From Megaleporinus macrocephalus (lineage: Eukaryota; Chordata; Actinopteri; Characiformes; Anostomidae): DNA of 64,000 bases. How positions within the stretch are numbered: the stretch's first letter is position 1; each line of letters opens with the position of its first letter. The DNA is taken from positions 25,194,667 through 25,258,666 of the forward strand of contig CM038710.1 in NCBI GenBank assembly GCA_021613375.1. Direction: 5' to 3'. Both the position numbers and the translations under genes were made by a program. Shown here in pieces: positions 52,780-64,000 of this stretch. The notes below the pieces were generated by a model that saw only the letters and a list, made by a program, of their open reading frames with translations, was not told where the DNA came from and made no database searches.

Positions 52780-54400
52780 CATACTTTGCATTTACAAATG
52801 CATTTCCATTGCAGGCATGCATAAAAGAGAAACGGCTGGGAAACAGAAGGGAGAAGGTGGTGTATGGAAATTTTTAGAAAAAAAGCAGCTGCTGTGGTCG
52901 TGGGACCAAAAATTCTGCTTAATAATTCATTTATTTGTTAGTGTTTCGTGAGAAAACCTTCACCAAAGCAGCTTTTAGTGTCCAGCTTGGCATGGCGTGT
53001 ATTGTCAAGGCAATAGCTTATCACTTCCTGTTAGTAAGAAATGATATTGTGGGTTAATATTCTGTGTACTGGCCTGCCAAAGCCATACTACTAAGATTAG
53101 CACATAGTATATACTGTGTAGCATCAATATGCAGTACATCACTGAGATGTAGCCTAAACCTTGGCAGTACTGGCTAGAAGCAGCTGCTAATGACATTTTA
53201 ACACTCACTAAGCTGGCAGAGGAGAGTTCTGAGGAAGGTGATTGCTTTGCAGAAGTGTGTCCTGCTGACTAGGAGAGCTCGTGTCTGCACAAACACCAAC
53301 ACTAGTGGTGTGGAGACTGGCTACAGGAAGAGGCCCGGGGACTGCTGGAGGAGCTGGACGGCAATGATGGATATTTTTGTTGAGACGTGCGGGACCACTG
53401 TGCACTTTTTGTTTCTCAGTGTTGTCATTGTTTCTGCTGCGCTGCAACTTAAGCAAGTATATGTAAATTCTGGGATGGATTTTTGGCGTTACTGTTATGT
53501 TACAGTCTAGAGTTTAGAAAACGGCTAGTTTTTCTGCTCTCTTTAAAAACACAGAACTATATTTAAAGAAGTCAACATGATTTGAGATTCATCGTATGTT
53601 GTGTACTGAACTCTCCTTATTCAACTGTGCCAATATGAATTGTTTTTTTTAAATCCATATGCATATCTGTTCAGCTGTCTGTTCTTTTGCAAGTTCAGAA
53701 CTTTGTCCATGTTTCTTCTTCTGTTTGTCCCTACATCTGCACATCTGTTCAACTTTAAATTTACAGATTTCAACTCTGTATGAAATGCAAAGCAGGTAAG
53801 GAGTGTTGGACAGTGGGTGTGGCTGCTAATTAGCCATACCCACTTAGTTCTCAAATAGGTCTGATCAGCATTTTTAAGCTATGTAAGATATATATTATAT
53901 ATCTTGATAGTATTTAATAAAACTTTGTTGGAAATATTTTTATATTTTACTTTGTGCTCTTCTGGATATATTCAAGTGCTTGTATAGTCTTTTGATTGGT
54001 TAGTTTCTTCTCAAATTGTTTATTAGTTGCTACTTTGGCCAGAATTACACTGATAACCATAGTTGTACTTGTTGTAGTACAAGTAGTATAGTAGTGATAC
54101 ATGTTGTTACTTTGTCTTGGCACAACACAAGCATAAAACTTCACTCGGTACATTCTGGCCAAATGTACTGTTTCATAATACACAGATTAAAACCAGCTAT
54201 CAAAACCTCAGGAGTCTTTTTATCAATATTTATAAACCTGGCTGCTAAACTGCTACTGAATTATGAATCAGTATCCAGTTACTGGAAGACATATGACTCA
54301 AGTGACTTTACCCTCAATATTTTTCAGAGGAATTGTAAATGTGATTCTTTTTCCCTTCTCTTTTTCACCTCAGACCCGTCCTAAAGTCTGAGGCATCTGG
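52780..54400. other. Intergenic, no gene seen
   Basis: Holds a small inverted repeat (TTTGGCCAGAAT at 54034-54045 and its exact inverse at 54152-54163). The block at 53210-53400 is less AT-rich but unrecognised. Confidence 0.65.
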
Positions 54401-55970
54401 ACAGGTAGCCAGGCCCAGTGACAGTCATTAACAATGGCTGGGTCTGAATGAAGACAAACTGGAGACAAGCCTAGTTTCCAGTAGAGCTAAGCTGCTTACA
54501 AGATAAATACTCGGAGGGTGACCCTTCAGCCCATGATGAACAACCTCTCATGCTCCAAGCAGCCTCTGGCTACCACCTCACAGTCAGACCCTGGCCGAGG
54601 GGGAGGGGGAAAGCTCAGCATCCTCAGCAGCATGGAGAAATCCACCGGTCATAATGCCGGACACTGCAGGCTTCTTCACTGGGCTTCTCAAGTGTAGGAT
54701 GTGGAGGCGAACCTGAAACATTATAGGTAAAAATGTTAGGTCAAAGGTGAGTTTTACACCCAGGAAAGAAAACAAAAATGTTCCATTCACTTTTTTTACT
54801 TACTGGTGATTTTTTTCTGCATAATTCAGTCATCGAGATGTGAACAAAGAGATCAGAGGAGTCTACAACACAAAACAGCATTTTTTATTAACTATCCAAA
54901 ATGACTACTGAACCTACATAAGCTTTATAGGTAATATAAAAATTTTTATATTTTTTCTATTTTGTCTAGTAACTCTCTGCATATGGGTTTTAAAAATAAG
55001 TTTTAGGCCAAAACTTAAAACTCTCTGTGCTGTAGTTTTTAGAGATCTTGTTTTTTCAGATTCCTGGTTATTGTCACCACCATTGTGAACAACACTGTAT
55101 GTTTCTCTAGAATGCAGCATCTCCCACCAAAGTAATCTAATAGATTTTGTTTACATCCTAATTATTTTGATCATGCAGATATTTTTAAAAATCAAAGTGA
55201 TTGACTTAAAAGTCTCATAGGCAGATTTTGTCAGGGGCATCTAATAGTAGAGGCTGTGAGTATGTATCTGTAGTCAGATCAGTTGGGCCTGGACAGTGTG
55301 GAACTGTGAAGTGAGAACATTTTAGTTTTCCATAATATGGGTCACATTAAATAGAATTCACTGTGATTAGAAGTCAGTCAAGTTTTTTTTTCACATTTGT
55401 CTTTTATATTACAATGGAAATGAAGTGGTGTAAAGTGTGTTCATTCATCTTATTCTCATTTATGTTGTATTAAGACTTTTGGGAAACCAGATTGGCAAAT
55501 TTGGCAAATCAAAATGTTCTGGCCTTCACACAGTCAGGGATAATGAAAAGGGACCAGTCCACGGGTTCAGAGCAGACAACAATTAAATACCAACAGCAAA
55601 AACATGACCAATCCATAGCCAGCGTTTTTTTTCTTTTTCACACAAAAGGTCCGTGACACAGTATCCAGTCTGTTCCCAACAGCGGACCCAAGGTCAACGT
55701 AAGGTCCATTGGCCATCCTAATTACAACCAAAAAACATGCAGCTCAAGTGCCCCGGGGTCAAGAGGCCAGAGGTTAGGTAGTGGGGGATGGGGAGGAGGA
55801 GATTAGAAGAAAAGCCACAGATTCATGTAGGTTTGGATCTAAGAGGGGATTACGATGATCAGCAACATAAATACAGTCAATCTCAGAGTAAATCATGACT
55901 ATACATCTAAACAAATCCAATTAGCTTACAGACAGAAAGCAATATGCTCTGTGTTTAAGCTCAATGACAA
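54400..55970. other. Intergenic, no gene seen
   Basis: A short mixed-composition block at about 54400-54700 and another at about 55560-55830 could be regulatory. The rest is AT-rich. Confidence 0.6.
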
Positions 55971-55999
55971 TATGTAAATAATGCCAAAGGCATATTAAC

Positions 56000-56240
56000 T
56001 GTACACTGAAAAAGATGGTTCCTCAAGGTTTTTTTTTAATAAAAACAATGGTTCTATTTAGATCTAGTTTAGATTTGGTTATATGTAGAACCATTTAATG
56101 CTTAAATAAATCATCATGCTACATGGTTCTACATAGAATATGTTTGAAAATGGTTCTATATAGCATTCAAAAGGGTTCTGCTAATGTTATAATGTCAAGC
56201 TTGTGGCAATAGAAGAGCCCATTTTGGTACTATAGAAAAA
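56000..56240. repeat. Fish 'ggttctt' dispersed repeat
   Basis: Recurring words AAAGATGGTTCCTCAAGG, ACAATGGTTCTATTTAG, GTAGAACCATTTAATGC, ACATGGTTCTACATAG and AAAATGGTTCTATATAG, partly in inverted pairs. Same family as 25990-26085. Confidence 0.65.
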
Positions 56241-56259
56241 TATATACAACACACTTGCT

Positions 56260-56350
56260 TTTTTTAAAAGCCAATGAACCAGAATTTTTTCCAAGCTCTT
56301 TTGGAGCATTTCTATTGGTCAATTCCTCATACAGAGTGAATTGATGTGAA
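56260..56350 (+). repeat. Fragment of the 47.9-kb MITE family
   Basis: CTTTTGGAGCATTTCTATTG followed by GTC-ATTC matches 48039-48065 almost exactly; the ends are missing. Confidence 0.5.
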
Positions 56351-56879
56351 ATGTCCCACTTTTGGAGTCCAAATGTTCACAGTAGTGGTAGAAAGAATCA
56401 TACATCTAAAACCTTGATGCTTCTAAAAGTGCTTTTGTAGAAAGTTATGGGTTAAATATACAAGTGAGTTTCTCCATAAGGAACCACTTAAATCAAACCA
56501 TTAGTAATTATGTTTACATTTCAGTGATAAAACTGTCATGTCAAATATTGAATTTTGAAAAAATAGAGGAATCACTCCTTAGTGTGTCTGTGTGATGATT
56601 TATCATTTAACCCCCTTTTTTCAAATTCCATTAAAACATTTTACTATTAATTTCTCACAATCTAAATAGCAGTCCAGGATAAAGCCCAGTTGCACTATAT
56701 AAAGTTGAGCTTGAATCTGCAGGCACTGTTGCTCTCACGGTACATCAGTGATGAAAATTTGAGATTATCACTCTTTGGAAGTTTTTGATGTTCTTGTTCG
56801 TTTCATGTGATCCATGAGTTCACTTCTTGATAATAAATAATGTTCTTTGTTTTATTTGCCTTCTTCAGTAAGTTGTCCT

Positions 56880-57690
56880 CTTACAGTGGAGGGTTGGATA
56901 GAAACATCTTTCCCCTCCTTATGCAAGTAGATTCTTTTGTATCAACTCTCAAATTCCTTCTGAAAAATGAACATCTGCCTAAAATGCTTTTGAACCTCTG
57001 CATACCACCAAAACATGTCTGAGCTGCTAAAGCATGGTTACTATGTAAGATGTCCTGTGGTTTCTGACACCAGATCATTAGCAGCAGATTTATTAAATAC
57101 TGTAAGTTTTTAGATGGAGCTGCTGCAGGTTTGACTTCAGCATGGTGGCTTCAGCACATCACACAGTTACCATCGGAATGAGATCTGGGAAATCTAGAGG
57201 ACAGGGCAACATCTTGAGGTCTTCATTGTGTTCCTCACACCATTCCCAGATAATGTGTGCAGCACAGCATTATCCTGCTAAAAGACGCCAATGCATCATG
57301 CATCAAAACAATGTTTAGGTAAGTGACATCAAAATCAATGCCTACACCCAGGTTTCCCAGGAGAACACTGCCACTGACACTCTGGCCATTCTGCAACTAC
57401 CCAGTCCCTCACTCAGAAGGGGGTGTTGTGACAATGTCTTCTTGTAACTTTTTCCTCAGTATCTCTTCTGTTTAGACCAGATGTGATCATCTTGACTAAA
57501 CTTGTACATTGACCGGTCTTTGGTGACCAATGCCCTGTTACATGTTTGTGGTTTGTCCTTGATCTGCCCACTGTTGGAAGGTACACACCACCTCTAAACA
57601 GAAGCACCCACTGCCCAATTCCCTGGTATGCAACACACTGACTACAAGTACTGACTGTTCACATACTGATTAACGTACCCCGGTCCCTGA
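56880..57690 (-). pseudogene. Decayed Tc1-like transposase (C-terminal half)
   Basis: Reverse-strand reading gives QDNAVLHT (about 57258-57281, like QQDNAPCHT of one fish Tc1-type family), then WEWCEEHNEDLK and a degraded SPDLNPIE region (DFPDLIPM), then APSKNLQYLINLLLMIWCQ. Stops and frameshifts are frequent. The downstream part to 57690 resembles the same family at the nucleotide level from memory. Confidence 0.65.
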
Positions 57691-57709
57691 CATGTGCTGT
57701 TGTTAAAAT

Positions 57710-58145
57710 GTTAAAATGTCTTTTGCTGGCAAAACCTATGTGAACCTCTGCTTTCAGGAATTGCCTTTTGACCCATTCCTCCTTACAGAAGTGTTTCAAC
57801 TCTTGTCATGGTGGTGACATTTATTCTGCTTTAACCAGGTTTTGTAGACTAATTGGTGTTTTTAAAGTCATCTTTCAGCAGTGCCCCCCCCCCTCTTCTG
57901 TTGAGGTTTAGTTATAGAATAAATGACATTCTAAAGTAAAATATCTTAATACAATCCAGAATTCATAGTTCCATCAAATGGTGGCAAGTTTTTCTAGTTC
58001 AACAGCAGCAAAACTATGGTACTGCCACCACCATGCTTCACCACAAAATGAGGTTGTTGTGCAGGAATGCTCAGTTTTTGCCAGACATAACATTTCTCAT
58101 TTAAGCCAATAGTTATTTTTAGGCACACCTGACTATGAAAATCTT
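57710..58145 (-). pseudogene. Decayed Tc1-like transposase (central part), second family
   Basis: Reverse-strand translation contains LNEKCYVWQK, VKHGGGSTIV and FDGTMNSG, matching the W-G-C-F-preceding region (KHGGGSIMVWG) and DGTMN block of Tc1 transposases, with stops between. The C-rich run at 57885-57894 lies inside. Confidence 0.65.
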
Positions 58146-58149
58146 TTTT

Positions 58150-58540
58150 GTTGTGTGACTTTGTTTAATAAGCTACTTGAAAATGATACAATTGATTACA
58201 TTATTTATTTCACTGGGTTCTCTTTATATATAATATATAATATAAAAATGTTTAAAATGGGAATGTCCATTAATGGGAATGTCCATTAAAATATCCATTA
58301 ATGTCTTGCTTTGACATACACCTAAACCAAAGCTTCAGATCTGAACATGGCGTAACTATTGATCATTTTTATCCTTAGTGTAGAAATACCTATTCTCAAA
58401 ATAGATTGCGAATATAATGTGTCCACTAAAAAAAATATGACATAGCATCAAGCATTAGTCAACGCTGTCAAACATATTATATTGTGTCCAACTTTCAGTC
58501 CTTCACGTAAAAACTGATGCAGCCTATATGTCAGGCACAT
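58150..58540. other. Intergenic, AT-rich
   Basis: Includes a small tandem duplication of TTAATGGGAATGTCCA-like sequence at about 58255-58305. Nothing else seen. Confidence 0.6.
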
Positions 58541-59760
58541 GCCATACTCACTTTAGCAGGAGCCGTTTTAAAATATCTGGAAAAGAATTTTATCAGGCGC
58601 TCGTAAAGTAGGCCTCCGCTTGCATTGCCTTCCCATTACAGAGCAAGCATGGTGGAAAGAAAAGAGTTTTTTTTGTTTGGTGCACTTCTGCGCTACATCT
58701 AAAAATAAGTCGATGGTAAAGGTTTCTTGCAGCTTGTAGCCTCCCAGCCCTTAACCTTTCCCAAAGTTGTAGATGAAATGTCAGTGCCGGACCCTCAGGT
58801 ATAAGTTAGCGGCCTAACTGGACAGCACCATGGTATGAATCACTGTCATTCTAAATGTAGAATCAGCAATTCCACAGCCATCCCTATCTGGAAATGTAAA
58901 GGGGAGAAAGAGCTGCTCCAGGAGCTTCGCTATTGATTTTTTCCTCCGAACAAAGAGACTTTCTCGAATACATGATACATCATAATCATGCAATTTGTAC
59001 CTTTGCGTCAACCGACGAACCGGACGGATCCGATTGGAGAAACTGACCTGTAAGAAATAGGAACTGCCTTTAATAACAGGTACACAGGTAGCGTGGGTTA
59101 AAGAAAGGAGATTTACGTTCTGCAGTTCTGTATGAGATGGTGAGATGAGATGAATGAGAAAATGGAAACTGAAGTCTCATTACAATTTCTGTTATTGGGA
59201 AAAAATATGACTACGACTGAAAAAGAATAATAATGTCTATTGCAGAGCTATTCAACATAAATAAAAGGTCTGCACTTTCCAAACATACACTACTGCAGGA
59301 GGTCTTAATGAAAGCCCAGCTGGTGGCTGATTATGTATCCCTGTCACAGTGCTCCATTAATACAGGCCTTTGAAGTGAATCTGTGAAGAGAGAGTGAGGG
59401 AGATACGGATAGACACAGAGGGAGAGAGATCCACTTAGATGCTTCTCCACCGTCTTATTCTCTCCCTCCCTCTCTCTCTCTTCACCCGGTAGACCCTGCG
59501 GCGGATGCCACACTGCATCACACCCAGTTTGCCTCCCTTTTCCCGGACAGTCCGAAACACTTTTCCTGATCTCTTTCATCTTGATGTATTGTCAATATAT
59601 GGATCGTCGTGCTCTCTAATTCAGTGAAAAAATCTAGTTTTCCATTAGTCTCTGCCTTTCTAATTTTCGCCACCGCTTTGCCACGTGTAATTATTAAAGG
59701 CAGATTCAAGAAAGCAATTACTGAACTACCGTTTGTATCTTTGAAATCTTAATAAGCAGC
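58540..59760. promoter_or_regulatory. Candidate regulatory block
   Basis: Two mixed-composition segments (about 58540-59060 and 59480-59760) with words such as TCATAATCATGCAATTTG, GTGTAATTATTAAAGGC and AAGCAATTACTG, separated by CT/GA-rich sequence. Appearance only. Confidence 0.35.
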
Positions 59761-60464
59761 AAGAACTTGTGCTGAGAGAGAGAAAGAGAGAGTACGATGC
59801 GATTCAAAAACGCTTTCCACTCTCTCAGAAGTCTGGAGTCTGGAGCCTTGTTGTTTTTTTTCTTTTGTTCTTTTTCTTTTTCTTCAGAGCTGTGAGCTCC
59901 TACAGTTACAAAGACATTTTAATCTTATAAAATGTCACATACGGTTTACAGAGGTCAAGATTAAGTCCGCAAAGCAGTACTAATTCCAGCTGTTGGGAAA
60001 AGCATACTAGCTAGAAATGTTTTGTTTTTAAAACGTTCATAGAGTATTAGTCACATGCTCTATTAACGATTTCAGTAGAAAGGGATTTTTTATTTTATTT
60101 TATTTTTTTGGTTCCAAAACGTTCTTCGCAGGGCAGGATAATGTTTCCTAAAAACATCACCCTGTACATCCTCAAAACATCCTCTGAGGGTTGCAGTGCA
60201 AACGCTATGTCTTAGTTAATATTTGACCTTATGTGAAGATTATTGGACAAGATCAACATCCTCAAAACGTTCCTTCAGAATTAGATTACATTTTTTTTGT
60301 TGTATTTAAATTAGAATATGTAGGTTACAGAGGTCAAAGTTGTGGGAATCTTTCTTGCTAGCTTTTGGGCCAAAGCTTGGACATCCCTAGTCATTCATAT
60401 TCATTTGCTCAATGCATAAATTGGTAAAAAATTATTTGTGGTCAGCCCAACAGCTACAGTGCAT

Positions 60465-60668
60465 GTGCAAAAACAATATCTCCAAAATGGCAACTTAACA
60501 GGAGAGGACTAAAACCTTCTGTTCTGTTAATGTAAGTTAATGAACCATTTCCATCAGTCCATTAACAATGATATTTTTACATTTTGGCAACAGCAGCTGC
60601 TTGTGATGTATAAAATTAAAAACTGACAAAATTGAGATACATGTTTTTCTTTAGGCAGCAACATTATA
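60465..60668 (+). mobile_element. Copy of the 47.9-kb MITE family, left end missing
   Basis: Shares TATCTCCAAAATGGCAACTT, ACAGGAGAG, AATGTAAGTTAATG, GTCCATTAACAATGA, and the end ACATGTTTTTCTTTAGGCAG with 47954-48165. Confidence 0.65.
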
Positions 60669-61500
60669 TTAAAATAAGCAAATAAAAAGCTGTTATGCAT
60701 AAGATTCGTAGACAATGCCACAATTATGTTTGTTCCCTGAAAAAAGAATCTGAACATATTTTCACCTAGAAATCGACAAAGCTTGCTGTTTACTGGGGGT
60801 GTTCAATCTTTTGCCTACAACTGTAACAGGTTTACAGACTATAACCAGTTATGTGTATGTCTAATTACAGATTACAGAAAAACTGTTTTGCTATTTTGAT
60901 AATGTTATAGACTGGCATGCTTAATATGACCAATATTATAAACTAACAAAGTAAAAAAGGGTCTATATTGATTTCAAGTTGACTTTATAAGAGCTTAATT
61001 AATTTACCACTAACATTTGCATTTAAGTGTATAACAAGGCGGCCCTCTTAAACTAGGATTTTTTATCCTCAATACAAAAGAAAGTTAGTACGTCTACACA
61101 CTGTAAAAGACAACTACCTTTAAAAATTGGTCAAGCCAGTTTGATAGTACATGCATTAACACAGTGTGTAATCTTTCCTTTGTAGAAGATGTGTTAACTT
61201 ATTTTTTAACAAAATATGTAATTTCACTGCATGAGGGCTGTCAAAGGTTTGCACAGACCTATGCACTTACATACATACACTTTACATGAACAGATAAAAT
61301 GAATATCTGAACTTCAATAGCAAGGCTGCGCAAAGTTTGGCCAGAAGGCCAAAGCTGGCCCATGACCATGTTTGGTTGTTACTCTAACCTGATGCCCTCA
61401 CCCATATATATTTATACTATATATAACTGAGTTCTTTTAGTTTTCCTTTAAATATACATACTTAATTAAGAAAATATGATGCAATGTCATAAAATAAATG

Positions 61501-61739
61501 TTGTCATTCTCCAAAAACATTTTTGTTGATTTTTATTTTTCTATATCATTTGAACACAACAGCTGCTGTTTATATCCTGTGAATGTTTTAAGATGAATAA
61601 ACCAATAGAATTGCTTCAAAATCACTAGGAATAAAACCTGTTCAAATAGACTTACACTGAAAGTAAAAAGGGGATTTGGGCTCTCCTGTAAAGTTTCTAT
61701 TTTGGAGAAACTTGTTTTTCTTTGGACATTGACAATATC
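61501..61739 (-). mobile_element. Full-length inverted copy of the 47.9-kb MITE family
   Basis: Ends TTGTCATTCTCCAAAAACAT and ...GGACATTGACAA form an imperfect inverted pair. Reverse complement aligns along its length with 47934-48171 and has the same size (about 238 bp). No clear target duplication remains, so this is an older insertion. Confidence 0.7.
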
Positions 61740-61979
61740 AAAAGACAATATAATACAAACCGACCATCTTTACATGTATACTATCTTTTTGGACCTCAGA
61801 CAAGCACTCTGGTTTCACAAGCCACCACTGTGGCATCTACAGGACATTGACATCCCATAATAAATAACAACAATAAAACAATTAATACACATAGATGTAT
61901 ACAGCAAGTATAACATTTTATCTAATAGCTTAAAATGTACAGCAGCACTGCGGCTTTTAATGCCAACTCCTCGACCTTT

Positions 61980-62640
61980 AATATTATTCAGGAGAAGCAC
62001 CTTGAAACGGCCGTCATCTGCTTTATTGCTGATGAGCTTTTTCCCCGTTCTAATGTTGCAAAGGGAAAACTGTCAGGCTAGTTTCTGACATGTATTTGCA
62101 TTCTTCAATGACAAGTGACACCAGTGAAAGGCCACAGAAAACTGTTTATTGATCACTGTAAAACTATTCAATGGAGCAGATAAGGCTATATCTAACGGCG
62201 GTCGCTTGCAAAGAAGACATTACAGGGCTTAGGTGTGATGGAGGGCCGCTTAAAGAACACAACTTCATTATATCGTGCCACTTGTACTTATATCGCCCTA
62301 AAGATCTCCCTGATTGGTTTGTATGGATGCTGATGGGAGCCTGCCTTTTAAGCGCTCACTGCGGCCATTCATAATCTCTTGCATACTAAATGCCGGCGGT
62401 GTCACGCCGCATTTACAGGGTGAGGAGCTGGAAAATGGCCAGCTAATGAAATGGGAAGAACTTGCAGCCAAAGCTATTTGACACTGCCAGCTGCCCCCTT
62501 CTCACAATTACATCAATTCCCATTGCAATTCTGACCTTTCCCTACAGAGAACAACAGCAATAGGCAGGAATCTCTCAGTTTAGGGCCTTCAGTGGTGCAG
62601 GTTAGTGACCGAGGACCTGCTGCATGACTTTTTTTCATAA
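61980..62640. promoter_or_regulatory. Candidate regulatory block
   Basis: Non-repetitive, mixed-composition sequence with CTAATGTTGC, TTTATTGATCAC, TCACAATTACATCAATTCCC and ACAACAGCAATAGGC; contrasts with the AT-rich flanks. Confidence 0.38.
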
Positions 62641-63640
62641 AAATGGCTCTATATAATTTAATTTCAGGCATGTTATAAATGTAGACATGCACTACTTTAA
62701 CCCCTTAACGCTTAGAAGATGCTGTGATTGCCACTAGTGTATTTTTATATTATTTGTTTCTCCTTCATAACTCATTAAAAGAAGTAGACACAGAGACCAC
62801 CCTTAATTTTTTTTTATTTCCATTCAAAATTATCAGTATATTATTTATTATTTATTTTGTAGGAGAAGTTAAAAACGTGATTAATAGAGAAAGTTATAGT
62901 CTTAACAACCGCGCAAAACCAGGTGTACCAGGTGTACCACCTAAATGTGTTCCATCAGATTAACATCCATGCAAAAGATTATTTCATAGACAAGAACTTT
63001 TGGTTTTTTGAGGTGTGAAACAACATCCCTTCAGATTTCTTTGAAAAACTGAAAGCAAGTCCCATGAACAGAATAAAAAAAAGGTCTCAATAATAATAAA
63101 ATTATACTGCTATTATATTTTGTTGTTAAATCTTCATAATCTGCATACATTCACATGACATTGAAAAACAAATACTTTGTACTTAATTGGTTATAACAGA
63201 AATAAATAAAAGACTTAAAATTACAGACTGTAAAACTTTTTTTGTATGTTTGAGTTGTAAGCAGGAGCTTTTAATTTGATGTGTCTGCAGTAAAACACTT
63301 ACATTTACATTTGGTTCTGTTTTTTATGACACAAATCTGTCGAATCTGACGTAAGGTAAATGACATATAAATACAATTTATTACAAGCAAATAAATATTA
63401 CATTGAAAATGATGTTAACTCTTGATGATGTTCACATCCTAATGCTTTTCTTTCAGCACCTACATGGGAAAATATTTAGTCATAGGACTGAGGAATGAAA
63501 GACTGGACTTGCTGATGACTGTTAGGTGAGAAGTGGTCCCATTAAGTGTTTATTATCAAAACAAAGACCAGTTCAATAGTCATGTAATAGGGTCATGTTG
63601 TAAAACCATGTAAAACCACAAACCCACACATCATATTCTT
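62640..63640. other. Intergenic, AT-rich, nothing recognised
   Basis: Only a short direct repeat (CCAGGTGTA twice near 62920) stands out. Confidence 0.65.
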
Positions 63641-64000
63641 ATATTTCAGCACTTACAGCTCAGAACCGCACACACACTAAAGTAAACCAAATGATTATCC
63701 GCCGTTTAATGCCATGAACAGGTGACAGAGAACTGTCAGAGTTCATAAAAGGCCCATCAGAACCGATAATGCACTGGTCACGAGTCAGCAGCCTGGCTCT
63801 CAGGATGGAGAATCATTGATTAATGTCACATAGCCAATAGATTTATGTATGCAAATGCCTCCGGTCAATCCCTCTGCCACCACTTAAATTTACCATGGCA
63901 TTTGTTGTGCCTAGGACCACGTCCTGTCAAATAAACACAGGATTTTAAGGGGAAATCAGCAGGATAAATGGACAGACAACTATTCTGGTGGCCACGTCCA
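63640..64000. promoter_or_regulatory. Candidate regulatory block running off the right edge
   Basis: Words such as GAATCATTGATTAATGTC, CCAATAGATTTATG, TATGCAAATGCC (octamer-like ATGCAAAT) and ACCATGGCATTTG in non-repetitive sequence. Confidence 0.35.

Larger units (their letters stand above)
59770..61980. other. Intergenic, AT-rich, two MITE copies
   Basis: Apart from the MITE-family copies at about 60465-60665 and 61501-61739, and a sequence ending near 60826 (GTTCAATCTTTTGCC) that resembles a transposon end, nothing was recognised. Confidence 0.65.

Noticed and set aside
33140..64000. Search for SNX24/SNX2 exons, the next neighbours of PPIC in human
   Set aside because: No segment translates to the phox-homology features I would expect; these genes are not in this window.

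Overview
This is vertebrate genomic DNA, almost certainly from a teleost fish. It contains two split protein-coding genes with GT/AG introns, long AT-rich non-coding stretches, many microsatellites and several fish-type DNA-transposon fossils. A short motif beginning TCAAGTCAAGTCAAG near 32.0 kb and a 'ggttctt' repeat near 26.0 and 56.0 kb are of kinds I associate with otophysan fishes (characins, catfishes and relatives). That finer placement is inference.

Left part (1-22.4 kb, minus strand): prdm6, a PR/SET-domain and zinc-finger transcriptional regulator. I traced a probable non-coding first exon, six coding exons (21562-21049, 19090-18783, 7522-7395, 5724-5600, 3531-3189, 604-428) and their phases. 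They join in frame to 531 codons plus two bases. The last coding exon, which should hold the final zinc finger and the C-terminus, lies beyond the left edge. A GC-rich promoter sits at about 21.9-22.45 kb.

Middle (22.4-30 kb): a spacer between two divergently transcribed genes. It holds AAT/ATT microsatellites, a block that looks like a regulatory element (23.46-23.80 kb), a decayed Tc1-like transposase, and a foldback element.

30.05-33.04 kb (plus strand): ppic, a complete five-exon cyclophilin C gene (208 aa) with an ER signal peptide and intact prolyl-isomerase active-site residues. Its promoter has a 33-bp duplication and three CCAAT boxes in a repeated arrangement. PPIC and PRDM6 are also neighbours on human chromosome 5q23.2, so the order is conserved vertebrate synteny.

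Right part (33-64 kb): no gene recognised. It alternates AT-rich repeat-bearing stretches with higher-complexity blocks rich in homeodomain-like and SOX-like words (40.1-41.2, 43.1-46.1, 48.7-49.8, 51.1-52.2, 58.5-59.8, 62.0-62.6, 63.6-64.0 kb). These look like candidate cis-regulatory elements in a gene desert. Transposon fossils include a small inverted-repeat element with a likely 8-bp target duplication and three antisense Tc1-like transposase remnants. I found no CRISPR, operon, prophage or other prokaryotic system, and no convincing undescribed system.
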